Positions 10,425-60,272 of a stretch of 64,000 nucleotides of DNA are shown here, piece after piece (within the stretch, counting starts at the first letter, position 1; each line of letters starts with the position of its first letter). Made by a program: the position numbers and the translations under genes. The notes beneath the pieces were generated by a model. It was not told the origin of the DNA, ran no database searches, and saw only the letters and a program-made list of their open reading frames with translations. Origin of the DNA: Chitinimonas koreensis (GTDB lineage Bacteria > Pseudomonadota > Gammaproteobacteria > Burkholderiales > Chitinimonadaceae); the NCBI RefSeq assembly GCF_014353015.1, contig NZ_CP060704.1, forward strand, positions 3,373,001-3,437,000, in the 5' to 3' direction.

Positions 10425-12413
10425 TCAGACCTTGTCGCGGCCGACGAAGCCCAGCGCCTGCTGCCATTTGCGGTCGCGCTTGACCGTATCGAGCCGCACC
10501 CGCCGGTTGATGCGCTCGGCGCGCGACTGGGCGTACCACACCAGCGCGCGGAACAGCCTGGGCAGCCAGCGCGCCGACCACAGCCACAGCGGCTTGAGGC
10601 CGCGGCTCAGCCACGGCGCATAGCGCACGAACAGCTCGTCCTCGAGGCAGACGATGGCCTCGACGCTGCCCGGATCGCCCTGGCGCGCGGCGCGGCCGAA
10701 CAGCTGGCGGTCGACCCGCGCGCTCTCGTGGAACTCGGTCAGGATCACGTGCAGGCCTCCGGCAGCCTCGACCTCGTCGCTCAGTTTGATGTCGGTGCCG
10801 CGGCCGGCCATATTGGTCGCCACCGTGATGCGGCCGCTGCCGCCGGCCTGCGCCACCGCCTCGGCCTCGCCCTGGTCCTGCCGCGCGTTGAGGGTGGCGT
10901 GCGCCACACCCTGGGCGTCGAGCAGCCGGCTCAGCAGTTCGGACGCCTCGACCGAGCGGGTGCCGACCAGCACCGCGCGGCCGGCGCCCGCCAGCTCGAC
11001 CGCGCGCCGGGCGACTTCCTGCCAGCGCGCGTCCGAACTGGCCAGCAGCCGGTCGGCCAGCCGGCGCCGGCGGCTGGGCTTGTGGGTCGGGATACGGGTG
11101 ACCGACAGGTCGTAGACGCGCTTGAGCTCCGGCTCGATCTCCTTGGCCGTGCCGGTCATGCCGCACAGCAGCAGGTAGCGGCCGAAGAAGCGCTGGTAGG
11201 TGATCTGCGACAGCGTGCGGCGCTGGCCGGTGATCTCGCAGTTCTCCTTGGCCTCGATCATCTGGTGCAGGCCGCGCTCCCAGGTGCGGTCCGGCATCAC
11301 CCGGCCGGTGAACTCGTCGACGATCTGCACCTTGTTCTCGACCACGATGTAGTGCTGGTCGAGCTCGAAGCCGTGCAGCGCCGACAGCGCCTTCTGCATC
11401 AGCTCGCGCCGCCACAGCGCCGAATGCCAGATGCCGCCGTGCACTGCCGCGGCCTCGGCCACCGCGGCGTGGCCCTGGTCGGTCAGCCAGACGTCGCGGT
11501 CGCGGCCGCGGGCGAAGTGGCGGCCCGCTTCCAGCGTGCGCGCCATGGCCACGGCCTGGTGGTAGACGGCGGTGTCGAGGTCGTCCGGCAGTGTCTCGGA
11601 GATGATCAGCGGCGTGCGCGCCTCGTCGATCAGCACGCTGTCGGCCTCGTCGACGATGGCCACGTGCAGGCCGCGCAGGATCGCCGGCGAAGCGCCGCGG
11701 CCCGGCTCCATGGCGCGCAGGAGCTGGTGCGCGCGCAGCGTGCTGCCGAGCGCGATGCGGTCCTTCAGGTAGTCGAAGGTCAGCTCCTTGTTGCTGACGT
11801 AGGTGATGTCGCAGCCGTAGCGGCGGCGCCGCTCGTCCAGCGGCATGTCCTGCTCGACGATGCCGACGCTGAAGCCGAAGAAGTCGAACAGCACGCGGTT
11901 GTGCTCGGCGTCGCGCGCGGCCAGGTAGTCGTTGACGGTGACCACGTGCACCGCCGCGCCGGCCGCCGCGGCGGTACAGGCGGCCAGCGTAGCGGCCAGG
12001 GTCTTGCCCTCGCCGGTGGCCATCTCGGCGATGCGGCCGCCCAGCAGGGTGCGGCCGGCCATCAGCTGCACGTCGTGGTGGCGCATGCCCAGCGTGCGGC
12101 GCGAGCCTTCGCGGATCAGCGCGAAGGCCTCGGCCAGCGCGGCGTCGGCGAAGCCCTGCCGCTGCATGCCCTGCGCCGCCTGCCGCAGCGCGCGGCGCAG
12201 GCCGTCGTCGTCGAGCATGCGCACGGCGGCCTCGCGGCCGTTGACGTCGGCCAGGAAGCGCTGCAGCGCCTTGGACGGCAAGGCCGGCAGCCGGCTCAGC
12301 CAGTCGCGCAGCGTCTCCTCCAGCGGTGACGGCGGCGGCACCGCGCGCTCGGCGTAGGCGCCGTCGCCGAGTTCGAGCTCGCGGCCGGCCAGCAGGGCGC
12401 GGATGTCGCTCAT
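10425..12413 (-). CDS. SecA-like translocase ATPase (shortened SecA paralogue)
   Basis: A 662-residue SecA homologue with both motor domains. The Walker A is MATGEGKT (131-138), followed by VTVNDYLAARDAE, the DEAD-box SecA signature VDEADSVLIDEARTPLIIS (254-272), DEFTGRVMPDRTWERGLHQM, CGMTGTA, ATNMAGRGTDI (532-542) and QLFGRAARQGDPGS (570-583). It ends about 80 residues after this motif, so most of the helical scaffold/wing region and the zinc-binding C-tail of housekeeping SecA (about 900 residues) are missing. ATG 12413 is preferred; a TTG at 12452 would add 13 residues. It is last in a minus-strand run with a TolC-like protein and two adaptor proteins, and no ABC transporter is present. 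I infer that it powers export of the neighbouring giant protein. It is not the cell's housekeeping SecA. Confidence 0.9.
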   Translation of the reverse strand: MSDIRALLAGRELELGDGAYAERAVPPPSPLEETLRDWLSRLPALPSKALQRFLADVNGREAAVRMLDDDGLRRALRQAAQGMQRQGFADAALAEAFALIREGSRRTLGMRHHDVQLMAGRTLLGGRIAEMATGEGKTLAATLAACTAAAAGAAVHVVTVNDYLAARDAEHNRVLFDFFGFSVGIVEQDMPLDERRRRYGCDITYVSNKELTFDYLKDRIALGSTLRAHQLLRAMEPGRGASPAILRGLHVAIVDEADSVLIDEARTPLIISETLPDDLDTAVYHQAVAMARTLEAGRHFARGRDRDVWLTDQGHAAVAEAAAVHGGIWHSALWRRELMQKALSALHGFELDQHYIVVENKVQIVDEFTGRVMPDRTWERGLHQMIEAKENCEITGQRRTLSQITYQRFFGRYLLLCGMTGTAKEIEPELKRVYDLSVTRIPTHKPSRRRRLADRLLASSDARWQEVARRAVELAGAGRAVLVGTRSVEASELLSRLLDAQGVAHATLNARQDQGEAEAVAQAGGSGRITVATNMAGRGTDIKLSDEVEAAGGLHVILTEFHESARVDRQLFGRAARQGDPGSVEAIVCLEDELFVRYAPWLSRGLKPLWLWSARWLPRLFRALVWYAQSRAERINRRVRLDTVKRDRKWQQALGFVGRDKV

Positions 12414-12458
12414 GGCCGCGCCATTCCGGCCCTGCGGCGCAGCATCGTGCAAAACGAT

Positions 12459-12562
12459 TCACCGCAGAGGACGCCGAAGACGCGGAGAAGGAGCGGCAGC
12501 CGGTTCCCTGCCCGGGCGGCAGGCCGGCAACGGTCTCGGACCGCCGCGTCCTCGGCGGTGAA
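12459..12562. repeat. Inverted repeat between operon genes (ttcaccgcagaggacgc family)
   Basis: Left arm 12459-12487 (ttcaccgcagaggacgcc...) pairs imperfectly with right arm 12545-12562 (cgcgtcctcggcggtgaa). The same element occurs at 14796-14879. It fills the 175-base gap between the SecA-like and M50 genes and could set relative mRNA levels. Confidence 0.65.
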
Positions 12563-12588
12563 ACGGCGGCTCGAACCCGGGCTCACCG

Positions 12589-14736
12589 TCACACCCCGAA
12601 GCGGGTCAGGAACAGCTGGCGCAGCCGGCGCAGGCCCTGCCAGGCCAGTGGCTCGCTGCCGTGCTCGAAGCGGACGTGGACCCGCTCGCCGAAGGCCGGC
12701 GGCGGCATGCCGGCCGGCAGCGCAAGGTCGACCCAGAACACCCGCTCGATGGTCTTCACGCCGTTCGGGTCGTTCGGCTGGGTGGCGATCGCGCCGCCGC
12801 CGGCCAGGCCCAGCGCGGCGGTCGGCAATTCGTCGAGGCCGCCCGAGATCTCGCGCAGCGGCTCGGCCGGCCAGGCGTCGGCCGCCCGCCCGGCCGGCCG
12901 CAGGCTGGCGGCGCGCCAGCGGGTGCGCACCAGGTAGATGTCGTCCTGCGGCACCACCGCGCGCACCATCAGCTGGTCGTTGCGCAACACGTAGCCGATC
13001 TGCTCGCCCTTCTTGTAGTAGCGGCCCGGCATGTCCTGCGGCTGGGCCGCCACCAGCACGCCGTCGGTCTCGGCGTGGCCCACGAGCCGCGCGGCGCGTT
13101 CCTCGACCCGGCGCAGCACCGCCTCCTCGTGCTCGAGCTGGCGCAGCGTGACGGCCGCCTTGACCGGCTCGCTGAACTGCTCGGCGGCATAGCGCGCCGC
13201 CACTTCGTCGTACTTGGCGCGCTGGCCGGCCAGCTCGGCCTCGAGCGCGGCGTCCCGCAGCCGGTACAGCGGCGCGCCGCGCCTGACCCACTGGCCCGGC
13301 GCCGCCAGCCATTCGGCGAAGAAGCCGCCGCCGCCGGCATGCAGGATGGCCTGGTCGGGCAACCAGACCACGCCGGTGGCGCGGGTGCGCAGGGGCAGCG
13401 GCAGCACGAAGCCCAGCAGCAGCAGGCCGGCCACGATGGCCAGCGAGACCCGCACCGCGCGGCCGCGGGTGCGCTGCAGGCCCGGGCTGGCGACCACGTG
13501 GCGCCAGGCCTTCCACAGCGGCATGCCGACCAGGGTGAAGGCGCCCCACAGCGCCAGCAGCACGCCGAAGACGAAGAACTCGCCGGCGATGAACAGCGTG
13601 ATCGAGACGGTGACGAAGGTGCGGTAGCACCAGGCCAGCGGCGTGTAGGCGATCAGCCAGCGCTTCTCGGCCGGCCGCTCGGCCGGCGCGTCGAGTTCGC
13701 GCGCGCCGAACACGTAGCGGTCCCACAGGTAGGTGTAATAGCGCTGGCCGCGCTGGGCCAGGTTGGGCATCTCGATCAGGTCGGCCAGGATGTAGTAGCC
13801 GTCGTAGCGCAGCAGCGGGTTGCCGTTGACCACCACGGTCGAGACGCCGGCGATCAGCATCACGTTGAAGGCCACCGCGCGCACCACGCCGGGCTCGACC
13901 AGCAGCCAGACGTAGAGCGCCAGCGCGGCGACGAACAGCTCGACCAGCATGCCGGCCGCGGCCACCTGGGCGCGCTGCCACTTGGAGCGGAACGAGGCCG
14001 ACGAGGAGGCGTCGACGTAGGGCACCGGCGCGAACACCAGGAACATCAGCCCCAGCGCCGGCACGCTGCCGCCGCGCACCCGGGTGGCGAAGCCGTGGCC
14101 CAGCTCGTGCAGCAGCTTGACCACCGGGTAGACCAGCGCCATCACCATGAGGTTGCTCGACGACAGCACCTGGTCGGACAGGTTGTGGGTCAGCGCGCCC
14201 CAGTGCTGCCAGGCCAGCAACCCAGCCGGCAGCACCACCGCCAGCCACAGCAGCGCGCCCTGCCAGCCGAAGCACCAGGCCAGCGACGGCGCCCAGCGCG
14301 CCAGGAAGCGGTCCGGGTTGAGCAGCGGCAGCTTGAGGCTGAGCGGATTGGTCAGCCACTGCTTGACGGTCTCGCGCTTCTTCTTGCGGTGGCGCTCGAA
14401 CAGCGCGACCGAGTCGGGCGTCACGTCGGCCTGCAGCAGGTCGGCCGCGTGCAGCTGCATCAGGAGGTCGACGATCTCGTTCTGGGTGCAGAAATCCTGC
14501 GCGGCGCCGCTGTTGGCCTCTTCCCACAGCGACTGCACGGTGCGCTTGCCGTCCATCGCCGCCACGATGGCGTGGGCGGCCGACGACAGCCGGTGGTAGC
14601 GGCCGCCGGTCTGGTCCTGCACCACGTACCAGGCCTCGCCGCGGTAGACGTGGCGCGTCATGCGCACGTGCGGCACCAGCCGCGGCCTGAGATCGGCCAC
14701 GCTGTGCCAGGACGAGCTGAACAGGCTGCGCGTCAT
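12589..14736 (-). CDS. PqqD-like / M50 site-2 protease / HlyD-like adaptor fusion membrane protein
   Basis: A 715-residue protein with three parts. Residues ~15-105 resemble PqqD-type domains (WYVVQDQTGGRYHRLSSAA, then MDGKRTVQSLWEEA). Residues ~150-430 are a polytopic membrane domain carrying the zinc site HELGH (210-214) and the site-2-protease motif NGNPLLRYDGYY (304-315, Asp312 as likely third ligand). Residues ~440-690 resemble a HlyD-type beta-barrel/lipoyl-like adaptor with a helical hairpin (GRYYKKGEQIGYVL). Related fusions are annotated as peptide zinc metalloproteases of the YydH type. The start has GAGGT nine bases upstream. It sits between the GAF adaptor and SecA-like genes. I infer an inner-membrane component of the export machine, which may process or guide the substrate. 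Protease activity looks intact but is unproven. Confidence 0.85.
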   Translation of the reverse strand: MTRSLFSSSWHSVADLRPRLVPHVRMTRHVYRGEAWYVVQDQTGGRYHRLSSAAHAIVAAMDGKRTVQSLWEEANSGAAQDFCTQNEIVDLLMQLHAADLLQADVTPDSVALFERHRKKKRETVKQWLTNPLSLKLPLLNPDRFLARWAPSLAWCFGWQGALLWLAVVLPAGLLAWQHWGALTHNLSDQVLSSSNLMVMALVYPVVKLLHELGHGFATRVRGGSVPALGLMFLVFAPVPYVDASSSASFRSKWQRAQVAAAGMLVELFVAALALYVWLLVEPGVVRAVAFNVMLIAGVSTVVVNGNPLLRYDGYYILADLIEMPNLAQRGQRYYTYLWDRYVFGARELDAPAERPAEKRWLIAYTPLAWCYRTFVTVSITLFIAGEFFVFGVLLALWGAFTLVGMPLWKAWRHVVASPGLQRTRGRAVRVSLAIVAGLLLLGFVLPLPLRTRATGVVWLPDQAILHAGGGGFFAEWLAAPGQWVRRGAPLYRLRDAALEAELAGQRAKYDEVAARYAAEQFSEPVKAAVTLRQLEHEEAVLRRVEERAARLVGHAETDGVLVAAQPQDMPGRYYKKGEQIGYVLRNDQLMVRAVVPQDDIYLVRTRWRAASLRPAGRAADAWPAEPLREISGGLDELPTAALGLAGGGAIATQPNDPNGVKTIERVFWVDLALPAGMPPPAFGERVHVRFEHGSEPLAWQGLRRLRQLFLTRFGV

Positions 14737-14795
14737 GCGGCCGGGACCTCGGTCGAGGCCGCGGGCCGCGGTGTCTGCCGAAGCGGGCGTTTTTT

Positions 14796-14879
14796 ACCGC
14801 GGAGGGCGCAGAGGACGCGGAGGAGGCCAGGCCGCGGGCATCTCGGCAAACCGCGCCTTTCCTCCGCGTCCTCCGCGGT
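14796..14879. repeat. Inverted repeat between operon genes (accgcggaggacgcggagga family)
   Basis: Left arm 14796-14824 and right arm 14860-14879 (tcctccgcgtcctccgcggt) pair closely. It is a second copy of the element at 12459-12562 and fills the 181-base gap between the GAF adaptor and M50 genes. Confidence 0.7.
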
Positions 14880-14917
14880 GAACGAGGTGTTCGGACCCCG
14901 GGCCAGGCGCACGCCGC

Positions 14918-16785
14918 TCATGGCAGCCAGGTCCACAGCGTGATGCGCAGCCAGTCGGTGAAGCTGTGGGTCAGGATCCACCACAGCCGGCGCTGGCCGA
15001 CCTCGACCTTGCCGACGCCCTCCATGCCCGGCCGCAGCCGCGGCGAGGCCTGGCGCAGCCGCGCCTCGACGCGGAAGAAGTTCCGGCCGTCCTGCGCGGT
15101 CGCCACCGAGGTCAGCTTGGCCACGTCGAAGGCCATCGGCTCGCCGGCGATGCCGGTGACCACCAGCTTGCCGTGCTGGCCCGGCTGCAGGTGGCGGATC
15201 TCGCGCTCGTCGACCTGCAGGATCACGCGGTAGCTCTGCAGGGGCGCGATCTCGAACAGCTTCTTGCCGAGCTCGACCGGCGTGCCGATCTGCTGGCTCA
15301 GGTCGCCCGACACCACCACCCCGTCGTAGGGCGCCTTCAGGCCGGCGCGCGCCAGCTTCTCGCCGACCAGCGCCAGTTGCGCCTCGGCCTGGCGCAACTG
15401 GGCGCCGACCACCTGCACCGCGGTCAGGTCGTGCGTCGCCATCGCCTCGCGCAGCTTGTTGTCGTACTGGTCGCGCTCGCTGCGCCAGCGCGCCTGCTCG
15501 ACGCGCAGGTCGCGGTCGTCCAGCCGCGCCAGCTCCTGGCCCTGCCGCACGGTATCGCCGGCGCGCGCGAAGCTGGCGCCGATGAAGCCCTCGAACGGCG
15601 CCGCCACCACCTGCTGCACCTCGCCCTCGATCACGGTCTTGGCCGAGACGCGGTAGTCGATCTCGACCAGCAGCAGGATCGCCACCGTCAGCGCGGCCAG
15701 CGCGATGGCGGCCTTCCACACCAGGTGGCGCGGCCCCATCAGCGCAGCGAGCCCCTTGCGGCACTCGTGCGCCAGCCGCCGCAGCGAGCTGCGCTCGGCC
15801 GCGCGGCGCTGCTCGATCACCGCGGCGAACAGCGCGGCGAAGGCCTGCAGCCAGGCGTGGTCGGCCGGGCCGAAGTCCTGGCCGTCGGCCTTCTCCAGCG
15901 TCAGCACGCCGATGCAGCGCAGGCCGTGCAGCAGCGGGCAGGACAGCACCGCCGAGGCGCCGGCCTCGGCCAGCAGCGCGCGGTGGGCCGGATGGCGCGC
16001 GACGGCCGCGTCGCCTTCCGCGGCGCCCTGCCCTTCGCCGGCCGGCGCGGCCGCGACATGGATCGGGCCGTTGCCGTCGTAGGCTTCCTCCATCGCCGCC
16101 GCGTAGGCCTTGACGATGGGCATGCGGCTTTCGAAGGTGGCCGCCTCGGAGAAGGCCTTGACCTTGACCGTGGCCTCGTCGGCCAGGCCGATCGCCACCC
16201 GCGCGGCGCCGAGGCGCTGGCGCAGGTCGTTGCTGGTCTCGAACAGCACCTGCTGCAGCTTGCCGTGGCGCAGCGCCACCGCCAGCGCCTCCAGCACGCC
16301 GCCGAGCTGGGCGCGCTGGCGGGTGGCGGCCTCCAGCTCGCGGCGGGCGAACAGGTCGACCAGCCAGGCGCTGCCCAGTGGATCTCGCGCAGGATGGCCT
16401 GCATCAAGGGTTCCGGGCCGGCCGCCTCGGCCGCCACCAGGCCGACCACCCGGCGCTCCAGCAGCACCGGGTAGGCCAGCTGCCAGGCGCCGTCGGCCTC
16501 GGCGCGCCGCAGCACGCCGCGCTGTTCGCGCAGCGCCTGCTCGACCACCTCGCCCAGCCGCGCCAGCTCGGTGGCCGCGCCGGGCCAGGCGGCGATCGGC
16601 ACGAAGTTCTGGCCGTCGGCGCTCTCGACCAGGAAGGCGGCGGCGCGCAGCGCCGGGAAGCGGCCGGCCAGCAGCGCCAGCCAGCCGGCGCAGAAGTCCT
16701 CGGCGCTGCGTGCGCCGACGAAGCGCGCCCAGGCGTCGCCGGCCTCGGCGGCCGGCGGCCGGACGGTTTCGGTGCGGTCGTTCAT
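14918..16785 (-). CDS. Tandem-GAF membrane protein with HlyD-type adaptor domain (one frame break near 16375)
   Basis: About 622 residues once one C is restored in the CCC run near 16375; the join then reads REIHWGSAWLVDLFARRELE. Two GAF-like domains occupy roughly residues 25-140 and 165-325 (AAFLVESADGQNFVPIAAWP; LSCPLLHGLRCIGVLTLEKA). A single membrane helix follows (KAAIALAALTVAILLLVEI), then a HlyD/RND-type adaptor with a lipoyl-like half (GEVQQVVAAPFEGFIG), a coiled hairpin and a second lipoyl half (APYDGVVVSG). ATG 16785 is chosen over GTG 16794. Family knowledge: GAF domains bind small ligands or mediate dimerisation. Placing them on the cytoplasmic side of an export adaptor suggests that secretion is gated by a cytoplasmic signal. 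It follows the TolC-like gene after 54 bases. Confidence 0.85.
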
Positions 16786-16839
16786 GCGGCGCACGCCCCG
16801 CGGTATTGGGTATTCGTCATCGGGTCCGGCCTGTTCGAT

Positions 16840-18237
16840 CTACTGCTGCGCGCCGCCATCCGCGGCCTGGGCCGAGGATGGCGCCGCATCTTCCTCGCTC
16901 GGCACCAGCAGCTGGTCGAGCTCGTCCACGTCGTTCACGCCGATCTCGCCCAGCAGCGCCTTGAGCTTCACATAAGCGGTCAGCTGCTCGTAGCTGCCGC
17001 GGCGACGGTCGCGCCGCGCGCCTTCGAGCTGCTGGCTCGCCTGCAGCACGTCGAATTCGGTGCGCAGGCCGTTGTCGTTGCCGCGCTCGGCCAGCTTCAG
17101 CGCCGCCTGCGCGGCCTCCTCGGCGCGCCGGCCGGCGGCCTCGCGCGCATGGCCGGTCTGCCAGCCGAACCAGGCCTGCTTGAGCGCCAGCGCGGCGCTG
17201 CGCCGCGCGGCCTCGACGTCGGCGCGCGCCTTCTCGCTCAGCGCCACCGCCTCGGCCACCTTGGCCGAGGTGCTGCCGCCGCTGTAGATCGGCACGTTCA
17301 GCTGCAGGCCGACCGTGCCGGTCTTGATGCGGTAGCCGTTCTGGCCCGGAAAGTTGCCGGCCTGCTGGCCGCTGCTGCCGTAGCTGGCCACCAGGTCCAG
17401 CGTCGGCTGGTGGCCGGCGCGCTGCTTGCGCACTTCGGCCTGCGAGGCGTCGAAGGCGCGCCGCGCCGCCAGCAGCGCCGGGTTGCGCCGCTCCACCAGC
17501 GCCAGCCAGTCGTCGAGCCGGTCGCCTTCGAGGTCGGCCAGCATCACGCCCGGCCGCAGATAGGGCGGCACGAAGTCCTGCACCGGGCCGGCCAGCTGCT
17601 CGAGCGCGGCCAGCTTGAGCTGGCGCTCGGTCTCGGCGGCGACCGCGTCGGCCGCCGCCTGCTCGTACTTGGCGCGCGCGTCGGCCGCGCGCGGCGCGCT
17701 TTCCTGGCCGAGCTCGGCGCCGCGTTCGAGGATCTGCCACTGCCGCAGCGCGGCCTGGGCCTGGCGGGTGGCGAACACCAGGTTGTCGCGCGCCGCCAAG
17801 AGGTCGAACCAGGCCACCACCAGCTTGGCCACCAGGTCCTGCTCGGCGCCGACCAGCTGGTACTCGGCCTGCCGCGCCGAATCCTCGGCCTGGCTGCGCG
17901 CCACCAGGTTGGCGTAGCGCCAGATCGGCTGGTTGAGGCTGATCTGGCCGCTGCTGCTGTTGTACTGGTCGCGCTGGCGCGGCAGCCGCGACTGGCGCGT
18001 CTCGTAGTTGCGGTGGTTATCGTTGGTGCTGGCGCTGGCGCTGATCTGCGGCAGCATCGCCCCGAGCGTCTGGCGCGAGCGCGCCTGGGCGGCATCGAGG
18101 GTGGCCCGCGCGCCGAGGTAGGTCGGCTCGCTCTGGCGGGCCTTCTGCCACAGCTGCCACAGCGTCTCGGCCTGGGCGGCCGGCTGCAGCAGCGCAAGCA
18201 GGCTGCAGCCGAGGACGGGGATTGCGAGGGATTTCAA
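16840..18237 (-). CDS. TolC-family outer-membrane efflux/secretion factor
   Basis: A 465-residue outer-membrane factor. TTG 18237 is chosen because it starts a signal peptide (LKSLAIPVLGCSLLALLQPA, cleavage expected after AQA) and has GGAAA eight bases upstream. Longer starts would add an implausible hydrophilic leader. The two-fold repeated helical architecture is visible: QSEPTYLGARATLDAAQARS with LPQISASAS in the first half, and RNPALLAARRAFDASQAEVR with QPTLDLVASYG in the second. SLNQPIWRYANL and QLNVPIYSGGSTSA mark the paired beta regions. It would form the trimeric channel-tunnel for the adaptors encoded on both sides. The gene lies 148 bases after the giant gene, beyond a terminator, so it may have its own promoter. 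Confidence 0.9.
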   Translation of the reverse strand: MKSLAIPVLGCSLLALLQPAAQAETLWQLWQKARQSEPTYLGARATLDAAQARSRQTLGAMLPQISASASTNDNHRNYETRQSRLPRQRDQYNSSSGQISLNQPIWRYANLVARSQAEDSARQAEYQLVGAEQDLVAKLVVAWFDLLAARDNLVFATRQAQAALRQWQILERGAELGQESAPRAADARAKYEQAAADAVAAETERQLKLAALEQLAGPVQDFVPPYLRPGVMLADLEGDRLDDWLALVERRNPALLAARRAFDASQAEVRKQRAGHQPTLDLVASYGSSGQQAGNFPGQNGYRIKTGTVGLQLNVPIYSGGSTSAKVAEAVALSEKARADVEAARRSAALALKQAWFGWQTGHAREAAGRRAEEAAQAALKLAERGNDNGLRTEFDVLQASQQLEGARRDRRRGSYEQLTAYVKLKALLGEIGVNDVDELDQLLVPSEEDAAPSSAQAADGGAQQ

Positions 18238-18307
18238 AACCAGGTTTTCCAAAGGCGCGCGGGCGCGCCGTTTCGAACGTTCGATCGGATCGGATATGTA
18301 CTCAAAT

Positions 18308-18330
18308 GGCTCGCCTTGTTCAGGCGAGCC
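18308..18330. terminator. Hairpin between giant gene and TolC-like gene
   Basis: A nine-base perfect stem (ggctcgcct 18308-18316, aggcgagcc 18322-18330) with a five-base loop. It lies about 55 bases past the giant gene stop on the minus strand and may be a second terminator or part of the TolC-like gene's leader. Confidence 0.5.
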
Positions 18331-18350
18331 GCGGATTCTAAAGCAGGAAA

Positions 18351-18378
18351 CAGGTGCGCGGCCCATGCCGCGCACCTG
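18351..18378 (-). terminator. Terminator of the giant gene
   Basis: A 12-base perfect stem (18351-18362 and 18367-18378) with a CCAT loop lies just past the giant gene stop and is followed on the minus strand by TTTCCTGCTTT. It suggests that at least part of transcription stops before the TolC-like gene. Confidence 0.75.
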
Positions 18379-18385
18379 CCGTCCA

Positions 18386-59247
<40,862 letters not shown>

Positions 59248-59361
59248 ATCTGTTCACCTCGAATGGGCCGCCGCGCGGAGGCGGTCGGCAGGGCTATATG
59301 AATGGATTGAATGGCTGGAAACGGGCGCGGCGCAGCCGTGGCTGCGCCGTATGGATTCGGA

Positions 59362-60272
59362 TCAGGGCCTGGAGCGGGCCGGGTTGCCGGGGCCGTCGAG
59401 GCCGGCGAAGCTGGCGCGGCACTTGACGCCAGACGGGATGTCGAGCCGCGGATTGGGCATGTCGAGGAAGACCACGAAGGTGCCGCTGGCCGCATCGATG
59501 ATGCGGTCGACCATGCGGACCTTGGCCGCGTAGCTGCCGCGGCCCTGCAGCTCGGGCACCACGCTGGCGGCCATGCCGACCGCGGGCTTGCCGAAGGCGG
59601 ACATCGGCAGGATCACGCGGATGCGCAGCGGATCGAGCTGGGCGAGCTTGAGGATGGCGCGCTTGCCGGCGCCGGGCTCGACCACCTCGCCCGGATAGGC
59701 CAGCTGGTCGACCACCACGCCGTCGAAGGGGCTGCGGATGCTGCGCAGATTGAGCAGGCCGCTCTGCTGGCGGTATTCGAGCCGGGCCGCCTCGCGGTTC
59801 TCGCGCGCGACCTGCAGCTCGGCCTGGGCCTGCTTGTATTCGGCCTCGGCGTCGTCGCGGTCCTGGGCGGACAGCAGCTTGTCGGCCGCCATGTCGCGGC
59901 GGCGGTTGAACTTGCGGCCGGAGAATTCGATCTTGGCCTCGGCCAGGCGACTGGGCCCGACCTGCTCGGACTTGTAGCGCGCCAGCTCGGCCGAGGCCTG
60001 CTCGGCGGTCGATTCGAGCGCGGCCAGCAACTGGCCGCGGGCGACCTTGTCGCCGCGCCGCACGGTCACGCGTTCGAGCAGCCCGGTGACCGGGCTGGAC
60101 AATTCGACCATCTGCGCCGGCTCGATCAGGCAATCGAAGCCGGCCCCGGCGGGCGTCGCCGCGGCGGCGACGGCCTTCGGCGCGGCCGGCACGGTCGCCG
60201 CCAGCGCATTCGTTCCCCACGAGATCGCCATGCCGATGGCGATCCCCCCTCCAGCATCCACTTCTTCATCAT
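59362..60272 (-). CDS. RND/HlyD-type periplasmic adaptor (membrane fusion protein)
   Basis: About 303 residues with the adaptor layout: a lipoyl half (MVELSSPVTGLLERVTVRRG), a helical hairpin rich in Ala/Glu/Arg (~residues 80-165), the second lipoyl half (RSPFDGVVVDQLAYPGEVV) and a beta-barrel (LKLAQLDPLRIRVILP). The frame as given is open only from GTG 60261. If one C is restored in the run 60244-60249, the protein instead starts at ATG 60272 or 60269 with MMKKWMLEGG and a hydrophobic signal segment ending in NALAA. I prefer that start because the protein must reach the periplasm. It lies 114 bases upstream of the giant gene in the same direction, probably cotranscribed. It would link an inner-membrane exporter to the TolC-like channel. 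Confidence 0.85.

Noticed and set aside
10293..12329. A 678-codon + strand frame opposite the SecA-like gene
   Set aside because: Antisense shadow; the minus strand has every SecA motif in order.
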